From Pseudoalteromonas sp. NC201 (lineage in GTDB: Bacteria; Pseudomonadota; Gammaproteobacteria; Enterobacterales; Alteromonadaceae), in NCBI RefSeq assembly GCF_002850255.1, contig NZ_CP022523.1, positions 1,173,501 to 1,237,500 of the forward strand: a stretch of 64,000 nt of DNA. The letters run 5' to 3'. Below the pieces are notes generated by a model that was given only the letters and a program-made list of their open reading frames with translations, did no database searches and had not been told where the DNA came from. Position 1 is the first letter of the stretch, and each line of letters starts with the position of its first letter. The translations under genes and the position numbers were made by a program. Positions 17,938 through 27,104 of this stretch are shown piece after piece.

Positions 17938-20900
17938 ATGTTTAATCGAATTATCGATTGGTCTGTAAACAATCGGCTTCTAATTATTCTTTTTTTACTC
18001 GTTATCACGGCAACTGCTAGCGTGACTATTCCAAAACTCAACTTAGATGCGTTTCCCGATGTAACGAATGTGCAGGTTGCGGTGAATACTGAGGCGCCGG
18101 GACTGGCAGCGGAAGAAGTTGAGCAGTTAATCACCTATCCCATTGAGGCTGTGATGTATGCCTTGCCTGATGTGCAGCAAGTGCGTTCAATTTCTAAAAC
18201 TGGTCTATCTGGCGTTACGGTAGTATTTAAGGAAGGCACCGATATCTATTTTGCCAGACAGTTGGTATTTGAGCGCCTCCAAGCTGCAAAGGAGTTGATC
18301 CCAAGTGGTGTGGGTACGCCGGAAATGGGGCCAAATACCTCAGGGCTTGGTCAAGTATTTCAATATATGCTGATGAGCGAGCCGAACTCTGAATATGATG
18401 CAATGGCCTTACGTAGTCTCAATGACTGGGTGGTCAAGCTGCTAATAATGCCAATTGACGGAGTAACTGATGTATTGGCCTTTGGCGGCGATGTGCGCCA
18501 GTATCAAGTCAATATCGACCCAAATAAGCTATTGGCTTATGCGCTCACTCAGCAAGATGTGGTGAGTGCCATCGAGCGTAATAACCAAAATGTCGGCGGC
18601 TGGTATTTAGAGCGCGGTCAAGAGCAGTTGGTGATCCGCGGAACTGGCTGGTTTCAAAGTGGGGAGAAGGGGATCCAGGAGATTGCCAACGTGCCCGTCA
18701 AAACCATTGATGGCACGGTCGTGACTGTGGCTCAGGTTGCTACTGTATCGATTGATGGAGAAATCCGTCAAGGCGCTGTCACGATGTCTAGAAAAAGCGC
18801 CTCTGGTGGAGTGGAACAGCTCGGTGAAGTCGTAACAGGCATAGTGCTAAAGCGAATGGGAGCAAACACCAAAGCAACTATTGATAGCATTAACAACCGC
18901 GTGGAACTTATTAATAAAGCGCTACCCGAAGGGGTAAGGTTTGAGCCGTTTTACGATCAGTCTGATTTGATCAGCAAAGCAGTACAAACTGTCGTTGAAG
19001 CCTTGGCACTGGCATTTATTTTTATCGTTGTGGTGCTCGCGCTGTTTTTAATGAATCTGAGAGCGACTTTCCTGGTGCTCATTTCAATTCCTATTTCAAT
19101 TGCCATTGCACTTGTGGTTATGGCGTGGCTTGGCGTATCGGCCAACTTAATGTCGCTAGGTGGTATCGCAGTCGCGATAGGGATGTTAGTCGACGGCTCA
19201 GTGGTGATGGTAGAAAACATCTTTAAACACCTAACAAGGCAAAAGGAAAGTGATGACTTCTCTGTAGGACTCATTGTTGAGCTCGCAGGAAAGGAAGTGG
19301 CAAGGCCAATCTTTTTTGCTGCCAGTATTATCTTAGTAGTGTTCACCCCGTTATTTAGTTTTGAAGGGGTTGAAGCTAAGTTATTTCAACCCATGGCAAT
19401 CAGTATTATTTTGGCTGTTGTTGCGGCGATATTTGTTGCCCTTATCATTGTCCCAGCGCTTGCGACCTACTTATTTAAACATGGCGTTAAAGCGCGAGAG
19501 AGTATAATTCTCGTCGCGCTAGAAAAAGGCTACCGCTGGACGTTAAATCGAGTGTTGCATAGGCAAAAGTTGTTGATGGCAATCGTCATATTATTGATGG
19601 CGGCGGCCGGTTTTACGTTCACTAAAATTGGTACCGAGTTTGTCCCAGAGCTTGAAGAAGGCACCATCAACCTAAGGGTAACGCTAGCGCCTTCCGCCAG
19701 TCTTGAAACCGCGCTTAATGTTGCGCCTGAGCTGGAAAAAATGCTGCTCACTTTTCCTGAAGTAAACTACGCGCTAAGCAGAATTGGTCGAGCGGAGATA
19801 GGGGGCGATCCTGAACCGGTAAATAACATTGAAATCTATATTGGCCTTGCGCCAGTAGCACAGTGGCAAAGCGCAAATAATCGCTACGAATTACAAGCTT
19901 TGATGGAACAAAAACTATCGGCTTATCCCGGCTTACTGTTTAATTTTTCACAGCCTATTGCGACGCGTGTCGATGAATTACTCTCAGGTGTTAAAGCGCA
20001 GTTGGCGATTAAGTTGTTTGGCCCTGACTTAGCTGTGCTTGCAAAAAAAGGCAAGGAAATTGAAGCGGCCGTGGTGCAAGTTGAAGGGACTGAAGGTGTA
20101 CAACTTGAGCAAATAGCAGGTGAGTCACAGCTGATCATCACCCCAAAACGTCAAGCGTTATCGCGCTACGGTTTAGCTGTCGGAGACGTAATGGCATTAG
20201 TGCAAGATGGCATTGGTGGCAGTAAAGCGGGGCAGGTCATCAACGGTAACGAACGCTATGATATTTATGTCCGCTTGGCACCCAAGTACCGTCAAAGCAA
20301 ACAGACTATTGAAGAAATACGTTTACAATCAAGTTCAGGGGCGTGGATCCGGTTGGCTGATGTTGCGAATGTTGAATATCAATCTGGTCCTCCGCAAGTA
20401 AGACGAGATGACGTTCAACGTCGAGTGGTGATCCAAGCTAATGTGCAAGGCCGGGATATGGGCAGTGTAGTAAGTGATATTCGCGCGGCTATTGATAGTA
20501 AAGTTGACTTACCAACAGGTTATGGTGTTGAAATCGGTGGTCAATTTGAAAACCAGCAACGAGCACAAAAACGCTTGGCAATCGTGGTGCCGTTATCTTT
20601 GGCGCTAATAGCACTCTTGCTTTACTTTGCATTTGGTTCAATGGCTCAGGCTGCGCTTATTTTAGTGAATGTGCCGCTTGCGGTCATTGGTGGGGTATTT
20701 TCTTTATATATCTCAGGACAATATCTCTCGGTCCCAAGCTCGGTTGGGTTTATCACCTTATTCGGTGTCGCGGTACTCAATGGTGTGGTCATGGTTGAGA
20801 GCATAAACCAGCGATTGGCTGCGGGAGAATCGCTTCATTCGGGTGTCTTTGAGGGAGCAATTTCAAGGCTTAGACCCGTGCTTATGACTGCGATAACCTC

Positions 20901-21066
20901 AGCGCTGGGACTTATTCCCATGCTGCTATCGACAGGAGTGGGCGCTGAAATTCAAAGGCCGCTTGCCAGTGTAATTGTTGGTGGATTATTAACGTCAACC
21001 TTGCTGACGTTGTTTGTATTGCCAGCACTTTATCCACTATTCTCAAAGCAAATTAAAAATTCGTAA
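17938..21066 (+). CDS. czcA: RND heavy-metal efflux pump (CzcA/CusA family)
   Basis: 1042 aa from the ATG at 17938, preceded by AAGGGGAG. An in-frame upstream ATG at 17878 lies inside the adaptor gene and is unlikely to be the start. It has two repeats of six membrane helices with large periplasmic loops, the N-terminal FNRIIDWSVNNR/FPDVTNVQV pattern and TM4 GMLVDGSVVMVEN, all HME-RND features. It exports divalent or monovalent metal driven by protons. Sequence alone does not separate Zn/Co/Cd from Cu/Ag here, although a co-encoded CDF exporter favours Zn/Co/Cd. It is the third gene of the metal cluster. A hairpin follows before the CDF gene. Confidence 0.95.
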   Translation: MFNRIIDWSVNNRLLIILFLLVITATASVTIPKLNLDAFPDVTNVQVAVNTEAPGLAAEEVEQLITYPIEAVMYALPDVQQVRSISKTGLSGVTVVFKEGTDIYFARQLVFERLQAAKELIPSGVGTPEMGPNTSGLGQVFQYMLMSEPNSEYDAMALRSLNDWVVKLLIMPIDGVTDVLAFGGDVRQYQVNIDPNKLLAYALTQQDVVSAIERNNQNVGGWYLERGQEQLVIRGTGWFQSGEKGIQEIANVPVKTIDGTVVTVAQVATVSIDGEIRQGAVTMSRKSASGGVEQLGEVVTGIVLKRMGANTKATIDSINNRVELINKALPEGVRFEPFYDQSDLISKAVQTVVEALALAFIFIVVVLALFLMNLRATFLVLISIPISIAIALVVMAWLGVSANLMSLGGIAVAIGMLVDGSVVMVENIFKHLTRQKESDDFSVGLIVELAGKEVARPIFFAASIILVVFTPLFSFEGVEAKLFQPMAISIILAVVAAIFVALIIVPALATYLFKHGVKARESIILVALEKGYRWTLNRVLHRQKLLMAIVILLMAAAGFTFTKIGTEFVPELEEGTINLRVTLAPSASLETALNVAPELEKMLLTFPEVNYALSRIGRAEIGGDPEPVNNIEIYIGLAPVAQWQSANNRYELQALMEQKLSAYPGLLFNFSQPIATRVDELLSGVKAQLAIKLFGPDLAVLAKKGKEIEAAVVQVEGTEGVQLEQIAGESQLIITPKRQALSRYGLAVGDVMALVQDGIGGSKAGQVINGNERYDIYVRLAPKYRQSKQTIEEIRLQSSSGAWIRLADVANVEYQSGPPQVRRDDVQRRVVIQANVQGRDMGSVVSDIRAAIDSKVDLPTGYGVEIGGQFENQQRAQKRLAIVVPLSLALIALLLYFAFGSMAQAALILVNVPLAVIGGVFSLYISGQYLSVPSSVGFITLFGVAVLNGVVMVESINQRLAAGESLHSGVFEGAISRLRPVLMTAITSALGLIPMLLSTGVGAEIQRPLASVIVGGLLTSTLLTLFVLPALYPLFSKQIKNS

Positions 21067-21074
21067 TGCCCGTG

Positions 21075-21095
21075 GGGGCCATTGAAAGTGGCCCC
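21075..21095 (+). terminator. Hairpin between RND pump and CDF gene
   Basis: GGGGCCA and TGGCCCC form a 7-bp GC-rich stem around a 7-nt loop, followed by TTATT. It sits 8 bp after the pump stop. It is probably a terminator or attenuator that lowers expression of the CDF gene. Confidence 0.6.
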
Positions 21096-21123
21096 TTATT
21101 CGGATCAATAAATAGGATTTAGT

Positions 21124-22008
21124 ATGTCTCACGCACATCATCACCATCATGGAAATAAGCTCGGTTGGGCCGTATTTGTTAATATTCTACTGAGTGTCGC
21201 GCAGGTCGTTGGTGGCATTCTTTCTGGTAGTCTCTCTTTGGTTGCTGATGCGCTACATAATTTAAGTGACGCCGGTGCGCTTATTATCGCGTTAGTCGCG
21301 CAAAAAGTTGCAAGAAAGCCGGCCTCACTTGAACTCACTTATGGCTATCAACGTGCTGAAATAATTGGGGCGTTAATTAATAGTGCGACACTCATCGTTG
21401 TTGGGGTTTATCTGTTATTCGAGGCGATTTCTCGATTTTTAAATCCAGAGCCAATTGATGGCTGGATAGTGGTGTGGCTCGCGGCCTTGGCGTTAGTTAT
21501 CGATGTTATCACAGCACTTATTACTTATTCTGCAGGTGCAAAAACCAGCCTAAATATTCGTGCGGCATTTATTCACAATGTTTCTGATGCTGCGGCTTCC
21601 GTTGCAGTGATCGTGGCTGGAACATTAATCATCTTATATCAATGGTATGTGGTGGATCTTATCGCCACTGTATTGATCTCCGCATACGTGATTTACCATG
21701 GCGTTGAACTGAGCAAAAGTAGTATTAGAATTCTCATGCAGGCGACGCCAGATAATGTGAATATTCAAGAGGTTAAGGAATACCTTGAGACTCAAGAGAA
21801 TGTTAAGACAGTAAGCCATATTCATGTTTGGCAGCTCAATGAGCATGAATATATTTTAGAGGCGCAAGTTGTCATTACGTCCTTGAGCGACCAAAGCACG
21901 CTAGCGCGGTTAAAAGAGAGTTTACAGTCGCGGTTTGGATTGTCGCATACCACACTTGAATTAACCGAGGACTCTTTGGTAACACATCAGTGTGTAGAAA
22001 TTAAATAA
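21124..22008 (+). CDS. czcD: CDF zinc/cobalt/cadmium exporter (CzcD/ZitB type)
   Basis: 294 aa with a His-run N-terminus (SHAHHHHHG), six membrane helices and a C-terminal ferredoxin-like cytoplasmic domain (HIHVWQLNEHEYILEAQVV). Both transport sites are canonical: HNLSD in TM2 and HNVSD in TM5. It moves cytoplasmic divalent metal to the periplasm, from which the RND pump can expel it. It follows the RND pump by 57 bp across a hairpin. The motifs make it a more conventional Zn-type transporter than the CDF at 5867. Confidence 0.92.
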   Translation: MSHAHHHHHGNKLGWAVFVNILLSVAQVVGGILSGSLSLVADALHNLSDAGALIIALVAQKVARKPASLELTYGYQRAEIIGALINSATLIVVGVYLLFEAISRFLNPEPIDGWIVVWLAALALVIDVITALITYSAGAKTSLNIRAAFIHNVSDAAASVAVIVAGTLIILYQWYVVDLIATVLISAYVIYHGVELSKSSIRILMQATPDNVNIQEVKEYLETQENVKTVSHIHVWQLNEHEYILEAQVVITSLSDQSTLARLKESLQSRFGLSHTTLELTEDSLVTHQCVEIK

Positions 22009-22015
22009 ACACAAA

Positions 22016-22030
22016 TGAAAATAGTTTGCA
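22016..22030 (+). promoter_or_regulatory. Weak Fur-like box upstream of the sodA operon
   Basis: TGAAAATAGTTTGCA matches about 10 of 14 positions. It lies 86 bp before the first gene of the sodA pair. Iron control of sodA is common in gammaproteobacteria, but this site is a modest match. Confidence 0.35.
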
Positions 22031-22115
22031 TTAATGTTTGTGTGATCATATAGTGCCCCAATAGCTCATACTGGTTTGCTTGCACAAGTAAGCTAGTTCG
22101 GTATAAGGGTAAAAT

Positions 22116-22634
22116 ATGAAAAATCGCATGGACCTTAGTGCAAATCGCTTAGCAAGCGGAGCTTGCGCGTTATCTTCAGTGTTGTCACCTTGGCAAGCTA
22201 AAATACTCTCTGGTAATCAAGCATATCAAGCGCAAATATTTCTGCGTGCCCGTGATGAATATCAGGTTGCATTGACACTCGCGACAGGTATTTTAGATGA
22301 GTTTTTATTATGCCAAAAGGACAGCGTCGTGATGAGTGCCATAGAGCACAGTTTACCAGCCGTCGTAGTATCCGCACATAATCTAGCTGATACCTTTATT
22401 GCGCTTGACCAACCAAATAGAGCGTGCCAGCAACTTATCTCAATCCATCTGAAGATACATGCAACCTACCTCGAATATAACAATGAACTTGCGCCTACCG
22501 TCTTACATCATTTGCATAAAACTCGACAAGAGCTGATCCATTTTGCAACACGCTATCCTCATTTACCTGAGCTTATTCATCAAATTAACGAAGCGATGCT
22601 GGTAACGCACCAGCATTCTCGCGTTTTACATTAA
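22116..22634 (+). CDS. Uncharacterised protein encoded just before sodA
   Basis: 172 aa, cytoplasmic, with no signal peptide. It is predicted mostly helical with a tetratricopeptide-like feel ([41 protein letters not shown]). AAGGG sits 6 nt before the ATG. It ends 14 bp before sodA, so the pair is surely one operon. Unknown proteins also precede sodA in the fumC-orfX-sodA operon of Pseudomonas. Whether this is the same family I cannot say. The function is unknown, but the context suggests oxidative or iron stress. Confidence 0.75.
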   Translation: MKNRMDLSANRLASGACALSSVLSPWQAKILSGNQAYQAQIFLRARDEYQVALTLATGILDEFLLCQKDSVVMSAIEHSLPAVVVSAHNLADTFIALDQPNRACQQLISIHLKIHATYLEYNNELAPTVLHHLHKTRQELIHFATRYPHLPELIHQINEAMLVTHQHSRVLH

Positions 22635-22648
22635 CATTTGGAGGTCGA

Positions 22649-23260
22649 ATGGCTTATACCTTACCTGAATTACCGTACGCATATGATGCACTGGAACCAC
22701 ATATCGACGCGAAAACGATGGAGATCCATCATACTTTGCATCATCAGACATATATAAATAAAGCAAACGCAGCATTAGAGGGGACGGAGTTCGAGGGTAA
22801 AGACACCGAAACGTTGCTGAGAAACATTAAAACGTTACCTGAAACCTTACAAAAAGCAGTGCAAGAACATGTCGGCGGGCACAATAACCATAGTTTGTTC
22901 TGGCAAATTATGACTCCGAATTCTGCGCCTTTGTGTGATGGGCCGTTAAAACAAGCGATAGAAAGTGAATTCGGCGGTTTTGATAGCTTTAAAACTGAAT
23001 TTACAAACGCTGCTGTCAGCCGATTTGGCAGTGGCTGGGCATGGTTAGTTGTAGATGAGAGTGGCAAATTAGCGGTGACGAGTAGTCTTAACCAAGATAG
23101 TCCCTACATGGAGCAGCACACCCCAATATTGGGTTTAGATGTGTGGGAACATGCTTATTACCTCAAATATCAGAATCGTCGACCAGAATACATCGCGGCT
23201 TTTTACAACGTCATTAATTGGTCTGAAGTCGAGCGCAGATATAATCAAGCAATAGGTTAG
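22649..23260 (+). CDS. sodA: Superoxide dismutase, manganese type
   Basis: 203 aa, cytosolic, dismutates superoxide. The metal ligands are in the usual places: H in [10 protein letters not shown] in NNHSLFW, and D and H in LDVWEHAYY. The Gln in SLNQDSP and the overall match to E. coli SodA ([25 protein letters not shown]) indicate the Mn type rather than FeSOD. A strong GGAGG precedes the ATG. The gene is second in an operon with an unknown helical protein and is followed by a repeat element and a terminator. Confidence 0.95.
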   Translation: MAYTLPELPYAYDALEPHIDAKTMEIHHTLHHQTYINKANAALEGTEFEGKDTETLLRNIKTLPETLQKAVQEHVGGHNNHSLFWQIMTPNSAPLCDGPLKQAIESEFGGFDSFKTEFTNAAVSRFGSGWAWLVVDESGKLAVTSSLNQDSPYMEQHTPILGLDVWEHAYYLKYQNRRPEYIAAFYNVINWSEVERRYNQAIG

Positions 23261-23279
23261 TACTTTTTCCTCAGTTATT

Positions 23280-23523
23280 TAACCTGAGGTTTGGGTAAGT
23301 AATGAGCTAACATATAGTTTTAAAATTTATCTTGAATGACTTTCTGTCTAGCCAGAGAGTTTTAGGGAAAACACCGCTTCCGCGTCCTGCTCTCGCTAAG
23401 GTACCTACTTCCTGTAGGCAAGGCGAATTTACGCATTAATAGCGGGCTATTGGAAGTGAATTCAACGCAGTTAGCGCTAAAACTGGCTGCTAGAAAGGCA
23501 TTAGTTATCCGAAGCTCAGGTTA
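23280..23523. repeat. MITE-like dispersed repeat, copy B (about 244 bp)
   Basis: It has the same TAACCTGAG/CTCAGGTTA ends and about 25-bp imperfect inverted arms as copy A at 5512-5709. It is longer by an internal segment (about 23368-23420) containing CACCGCTTCCGCGTCCTGC and a small hairpin CCTACTTCCTGTAGG. There is no coding capacity. It lies directly between sodA and its terminator. Confidence 0.8.
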
Positions 23524-23524
23524 G

Positions 23525-23546
23525 AAAGCCCCTAGCGGGCTTTTTT
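23525..23546 (+). terminator. Rho-independent terminator
   Basis: AAAGCCC, loop CTAGC, GGGCTTT, followed by further T residues: a 7-bp stem with a T run. It most likely ends the sodA transcript, reading through the repeat. Confidence 0.85.
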
Positions 23547-23641
23547 CATGAATACTCCAAATATGGTTGAGTACCAAAAATGGCTAGTTTGCTATAGTGA
23601 TAGCTATTAGACTGAGTGAAAACGAAGTACGAGCGAAAGTC

Positions 23642-25000
23642 ATGTATACACCAGAAGTTTGTTCTCAAGCTAGAAATAGTCGCGATGCTAGATTTGATGG
23701 GTTGTTTTTTGTTGCGGTAAAGAGCACCGGCATTTATTGTCGGCCAATATGTCCAGCACCTGCTGCAAAAGAAAAAAATGTTGAGTATTTTCAATTTGCC
23801 CACAATGCAGCGCAAGCTGGCTTTAGACCTTGTATTCGCTGCCGCCCTGACAGCGCACCGGGTAGTTATGCATGGCTTGGCACGGAAACAACCGCAGTCA
23901 GAGCCAAAAAGTTAATCGACGAGGGGGCCTTGATACGTCATTCGACAGAAGACTTAGCCGATAGGTTAGGCATTTCGGTCCGTTATTTAAATAAAGTATT
24001 CAATCAATATTTTGGCACCAGCCCCAAACAATATGCACTTTATAAGCAATGTGACTTAGCTAAGCAGCTATTACAGCAAAGTGACCTTCCTGTCACGCAA
24101 GTCGCGTTTGCCGCCGGGTTTAATTCATTGCGACGCTTTAATGATGCATTCCAGAAACTGTATCAGTTATCACCAAGTCAACTCAGAAGAGACGCAGGTA
24201 GTGGCTCAGCCATTGCGATTTACTTGTCTTATCGACCACCGTACAACTGGGATAAAATGCAGCAGTTTTTAGCAATGAGAATTGTGCCAGGTATCGAGTG
24301 GTTAACAGAAAACGGTTATGGGCGAACCGTGATGATAGAAGGGGAAACAGGGCGCTTCACCGCGACTATCGAGCCTGAAAAACATCGCTTTAAAGTGGTT
24401 ATCGCGCTCTGTGATTTATCCTTGTTAGTTCCGATGATTGCGCAGATCAGGCGTGTGTTAGATTTGGATGCGGATACCTGTTTTATTGAGTCTCACCTTC
24501 ATGAAGCCGCACCTGATTTGCCGCTACAAGAGGGACTCAGATTACCTGGGATCTGGAGTGAGTTTGAAGCGGGAATGAGAGCTATTTTAGGTCAACAAAT
24601 CAGTGTTCAAGCGGCGAGAAACTTACTTGCTTTATTGGTTGAAACACTTGGTGAGGTAGCTGAAGATGGCATGCGTTACTTCCCTAAGCCTAAGGCCGTA
24701 TTTGATAGTGATCTCGCCTTTTTCAAAATGCCTGAGCGGAGAAAAGCGGCTATTAAAGCTTTCGCTGAGCAATATGTTGGTTCGGAACATGTTGAACTTG
24801 ATGACTGGTTAAATATTAAAGGGATAGGCCCTTGGACTGTCGACTATGCAAAAATGCGCGGATTGAGTCACCCAGACATTTACTTGGGTGGTGATTTGGG
24901 TGTCAAAAAGGCAATGGAAAAATCCTTAAAAACAATAGATATCGAAAAGTGTGCTCCTTTTCGTTCTTATTTAACTTTTCAACTATGGCAACAATTATGA
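23642..25000 (+). CDS. Ada-type methyl sensor fused to AlkA DNA glycosylase
   Basis: 452 aa from the ATG at 23642, where MYTPEVCSQAR is the usual beginning; a GTG 15 codons upstream opens the same frame. An N-terminal Ada zinc domain carries four Cys (TGIYCRPICPA and GFRPCIRCRPD) and accepts methyl groups from phosphotriesters. An AraC-type HTH (about 85-175) follows, then an AlkA_N domain and an HhH-GPD glycosylase (LNIKGIGPWTVDYAKM with the catalytic Asp in YLGGDLG). It should both activate the adaptive response and excise alkylated bases. Its stop overlaps the ogt start (ATGA), forming a two-gene alkylation-repair operon. Confidence 0.93.
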   Translation: MYTPEVCSQARNSRDARFDGLFFVAVKSTGIYCRPICPAPAAKEKNVEYFQFAHNAAQAGFRPCIRCRPDSAPGSYAWLGTETTAVRAKKLIDEGALIRHSTEDLADRLGISVRYLNKVFNQYFGTSPKQYALYKQCDLAKQLLQQSDLPVTQVAFAAGFNSLRRFNDAFQKLYQLSPSQLRRDAGSGSAIAIYLSYRPPYNWDKMQQFLAMRIVPGIEWLTENGYGRTVMIEGETGRFTATIEPEKHRFKVVIALCDLSLLVPMIAQIRRVLDLDADTCFIESHLHEAAPDLPLQEGLRLPGIWSEFEAGMRAILGQQISVQAARNLLALLVETLGEVAEDGMRYFPKPKAVFDSDLAFFKMPERRKAAIKAFAEQYVGSEHVELDDWLNIKGIGPWTVDYAKMRGLSHPDIYLGGDLGVKKAMEKSLKTIDIEKCAPFRSYLTFQLWQQL

Positions 25001-25458
25001 TTGAAACTACATTAGCCTCGCCCACTGGAGAGTGGATAATACAAGCATCCAATAATGGTTTACGATATGTTGGTTTTTTTCCAAAGATGCGTTATGAGCA
25101 AGGGGAAAATCGGCATACAGAAATGGCAAAAAAACAGTTAACAGAATACTTTGCTGGCAAACGCCAACGCTTTGATGTGGTACTTGATGTGGATGGTACG
25201 CACTTTCAAAAGCAAGTCTGGCAGGTGTTGGCACAAGTACCATTTGGTGAAACGCATAGCTATGGTTGGATAGCGGAGCGCTTAGGGAACAAAAATGCCG
25301 TCCGTGCTGTTGGCGCTGCCAACGGCAAAAATCCAATTAGTATCATAGTGCCTTGTCATCGCATTATTGGTGCAAATGGCAAACTAACAGGATATGCTGG
25401 TGGACTTGAAGCGAAAGAGTGGTTGTTGCAACACGAGGGAGTAAGCTTTAAAAAATAG
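24997..25458 (+). CDS. ogt: Methylated-DNA--[protein]-cysteine S-methyltransferase
   Basis: About 153 aa. It transfers the methyl from O6-methylguanine to its own Cys in IVPCHRII. The helix-turn-helix region (GETHSYGWIAERLGN, AVRAVGAANGKNPI) is typical. The start is taken at 24997, where ATGA overlaps the upstream stop. An in-frame ATG at 24985 is an alternative, and the far upstream one at 24949 lies deep in the previous gene. Coupling to the Ada-AlkA fusion separates the second, O6-specific half of E. coli Ada onto its own protein. Confidence 0.93.
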   Translation: MIETTLASPTGEWIIQASNNGLRYVGFFPKMRYEQGENRHTEMAKKQLTEYFAGKRQRFDVVLDVDGTHFQKQVWQVLAQVPFGETHSYGWIAERLGNKNAVRAVGAANGKNPISIIVPCHRIIGANGKLTGYAGGLEAKEWLLQHEGVSFKK

Positions 25459-25511
25459 AGTATACTAGTGGTTAATCGTTGTTATTTCGATTTACTACAT
25501 GTTTGGAGTGA

Positions 25512-26288
25512 ATGTTGAGACTGCTATTTATTGCTTTTTGCGTTTTTACTTCGTGGACCTGTATGGCAACAGAGGTTCGCTTTTGTTATGAAGATAAACA
25601 TGCTCCACCCTTTATCCATGGTGCAGGGCAAACTGTGCCATCGGCAAATCCAGGCGTCACGATCCAGATAGTGCAACAGCTTGACGAGCACGTAAAAGAG
25701 GTGAACTTCACTTACACTCGAAAGCCATGGAGCCGTTGCTTGCATGAGCTGGAAAATGGCAAAGTTGATGCTGTGGTGGCAAGTCACCGAGCATCCAGAG
25801 AAGAGCAAATGGCGTATCCAAAGAATCCCGATGGCACTATTGCACAGCAATATGCAATTAATCGGATCAGCACTTGTTTACTCAAAAGCAAAACTAACAA
25901 AGCAACATTAAATCTGAGCAAAGAAATAGAACTCGCAGTACCTCGTGGGTATGCTATTCGAGAAAGTATGCCCAAGCATTTTTCCATATTCGAAACCGAC
26001 TCGTTGGAGCATGCTATTGCACTGGTTGAAAATGAATTACTAGATGCGACCATTGGCCTTTGCCAAATCGGTAATATGCCAATCACATTATCGCCTCCCT
26101 TTAACCACTTGGAAGCGGTTTTTCCACCGATAGAAACGTCGTTTGGTTTTATGGCATTTTCTGAGCAGTTTTATCAGCAGCACCCTGAATTAAGCTGGAA
26201 AGTGTGGCGTGCAAGTCAGCTTATTAACCTCGACACCTTATATAGTGAGTATTTGCGTTCACAACCCAGCCAAATGGATAAGCAATAG
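25512..26288 (+). CDS. Periplasmic solute-binding protein, family 3 type
   Basis: 258 aa with a signal peptide cut near SWTCMATE. The fold resembles the amino-acid/polar ABC binding proteins (SBP_bac_3): VRFCYEDKHAPPF at the N-terminus, TYTRKPWSRCLHELENGKVDAVVASHRA, and LAVPRGYAIRE for the second lobe. No ABC transporter genes are adjacent. Orphan copies of this kind are frequent in marine Gammaproteobacteria and may serve sensing. GGAGTGA precedes the ATG. The ligand is unknown. Confidence 0.8.
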   Translation: MLRLLFIAFCVFTSWTCMATEVRFCYEDKHAPPFIHGAGQTVPSANPGVTIQIVQQLDEHVKEVNFTYTRKPWSRCLHELENGKVDAVVASHRASREEQMAYPKNPDGTIAQQYAINRISTCLLKSKTNKATLNLSKEIELAVPRGYAIRESMPKHFSIFETDSLEHAIALVENELLDATIGLCQIGNMPITLSPPFNHLEAVFPPIETSFGFMAFSEQFYQQHPELSWKVWRASQLINLDTLYSEYLRSQPSQMDKQ

Positions 26289-26344
26289 ATCTTTTAATCG
26301 TTAGCCAGTAAACTAGCGCGAATTTTTATTTCGAAATATCTATT

Positions 26345-26923
26345 ATGGCCCAGCTTTATTTTTACTATTCGGCAATGAATGCCGGTAAATCTACAACTTT
26401 ATTGCAGTCGGCATTTAACTACCGAGAGCGAGGCATGCGCCCGTTTATTATCACTGCTGCAATTGATAACCGTGCTGGCGTGGGCAAAGTAGCGTCGCGT
26501 ATCGGCTTAGAAGCTGAGGCGCAAGTTTTTGAAAGCCAAACAGATGTGAAAGCACTGCTGATGTCTGCCCACACCGAGAGTAAAATTGACTGCGTATTGG
26601 TAGATGAGTGCCAGTTTCTAACAAAAGCTCAAGTCGCAGAGCTGACGGATATCGTCGATGAGCTGCGGATCCCGGTATTATGCTATGGTCTGAGAACTGA
26701 CTTTCGTGGTGAGCTGTTTGAGGGCTCACAATATTTACTGGCGTGGGCAGATAAATTGATTGAGCTAAAAACCATCTGTCACTGTGGTCGTAAAGCAAAC
26801 CGAGTGCTTCGCACCGATGAGCATGGCAAGGCCATTGCGGATGGCGATCAAGTTGTGATTGGTGGTAACGATAGATATGTTTCTCTTTGTAGAAAACACT
26901 ATAAGGATGCGCTAAACGCATAA
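26345..26923 (+). CDS. tdk: Thymidine kinase
   Basis: 192 aa, cytosolic type II thymidine kinase that salvages thymidine to dTMP. P-loop [11 protein letters not shown], DExx-type VDECQF, lasso region with FRGELFEGS, and a zinc site from [10 protein letters not shown] plus VSLCRKH. Length is typical. It is a single gene with no clear operon partner. Confidence 0.96.
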   Translation: MAQLYFYYSAMNAGKSTTLLQSAFNYRERGMRPFIITAAIDNRAGVGKVASRIGLEAEAQVFESQTDVKALLMSAHTESKIDCVLVDECQFLTKAQVAELTDIVDELRIPVLCYGLRTDFRGELFEGSQYLLAWADKLIELKTICHCGRKANRVLRTDEHGKAIADGDQVVIGGNDRYVSLCRKHYKDALNA

Positions 26924-27104
26924 GTATATTTAAACCTGATGTACTGCGAAGAGTGGCTTCTTAACAGTACAGATCCCGTTCTATCGTCACTCAGTATTTT
27001 TTCCTACCATAACGCTAAATTTATACTATTTTCTGGTTCGAATAATTTGGTAAACCTGTGGATTTGTACCATCCTTAAGAAATAGGAGTAAGGGTGTCAT
27101 TTTA

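Larger units (their letters stand above)
23261..23641. other. 381-bp gap with MITE-like copy B and a terminator
   Basis: No gene. The repeat occupies 23280-23523 and the terminator 23525-23546. The remainder is the promoter region of the Ada/AlkA gene. An in-frame GTG at 23597 exists but is less likely to be its start. Confidence 0.6.
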
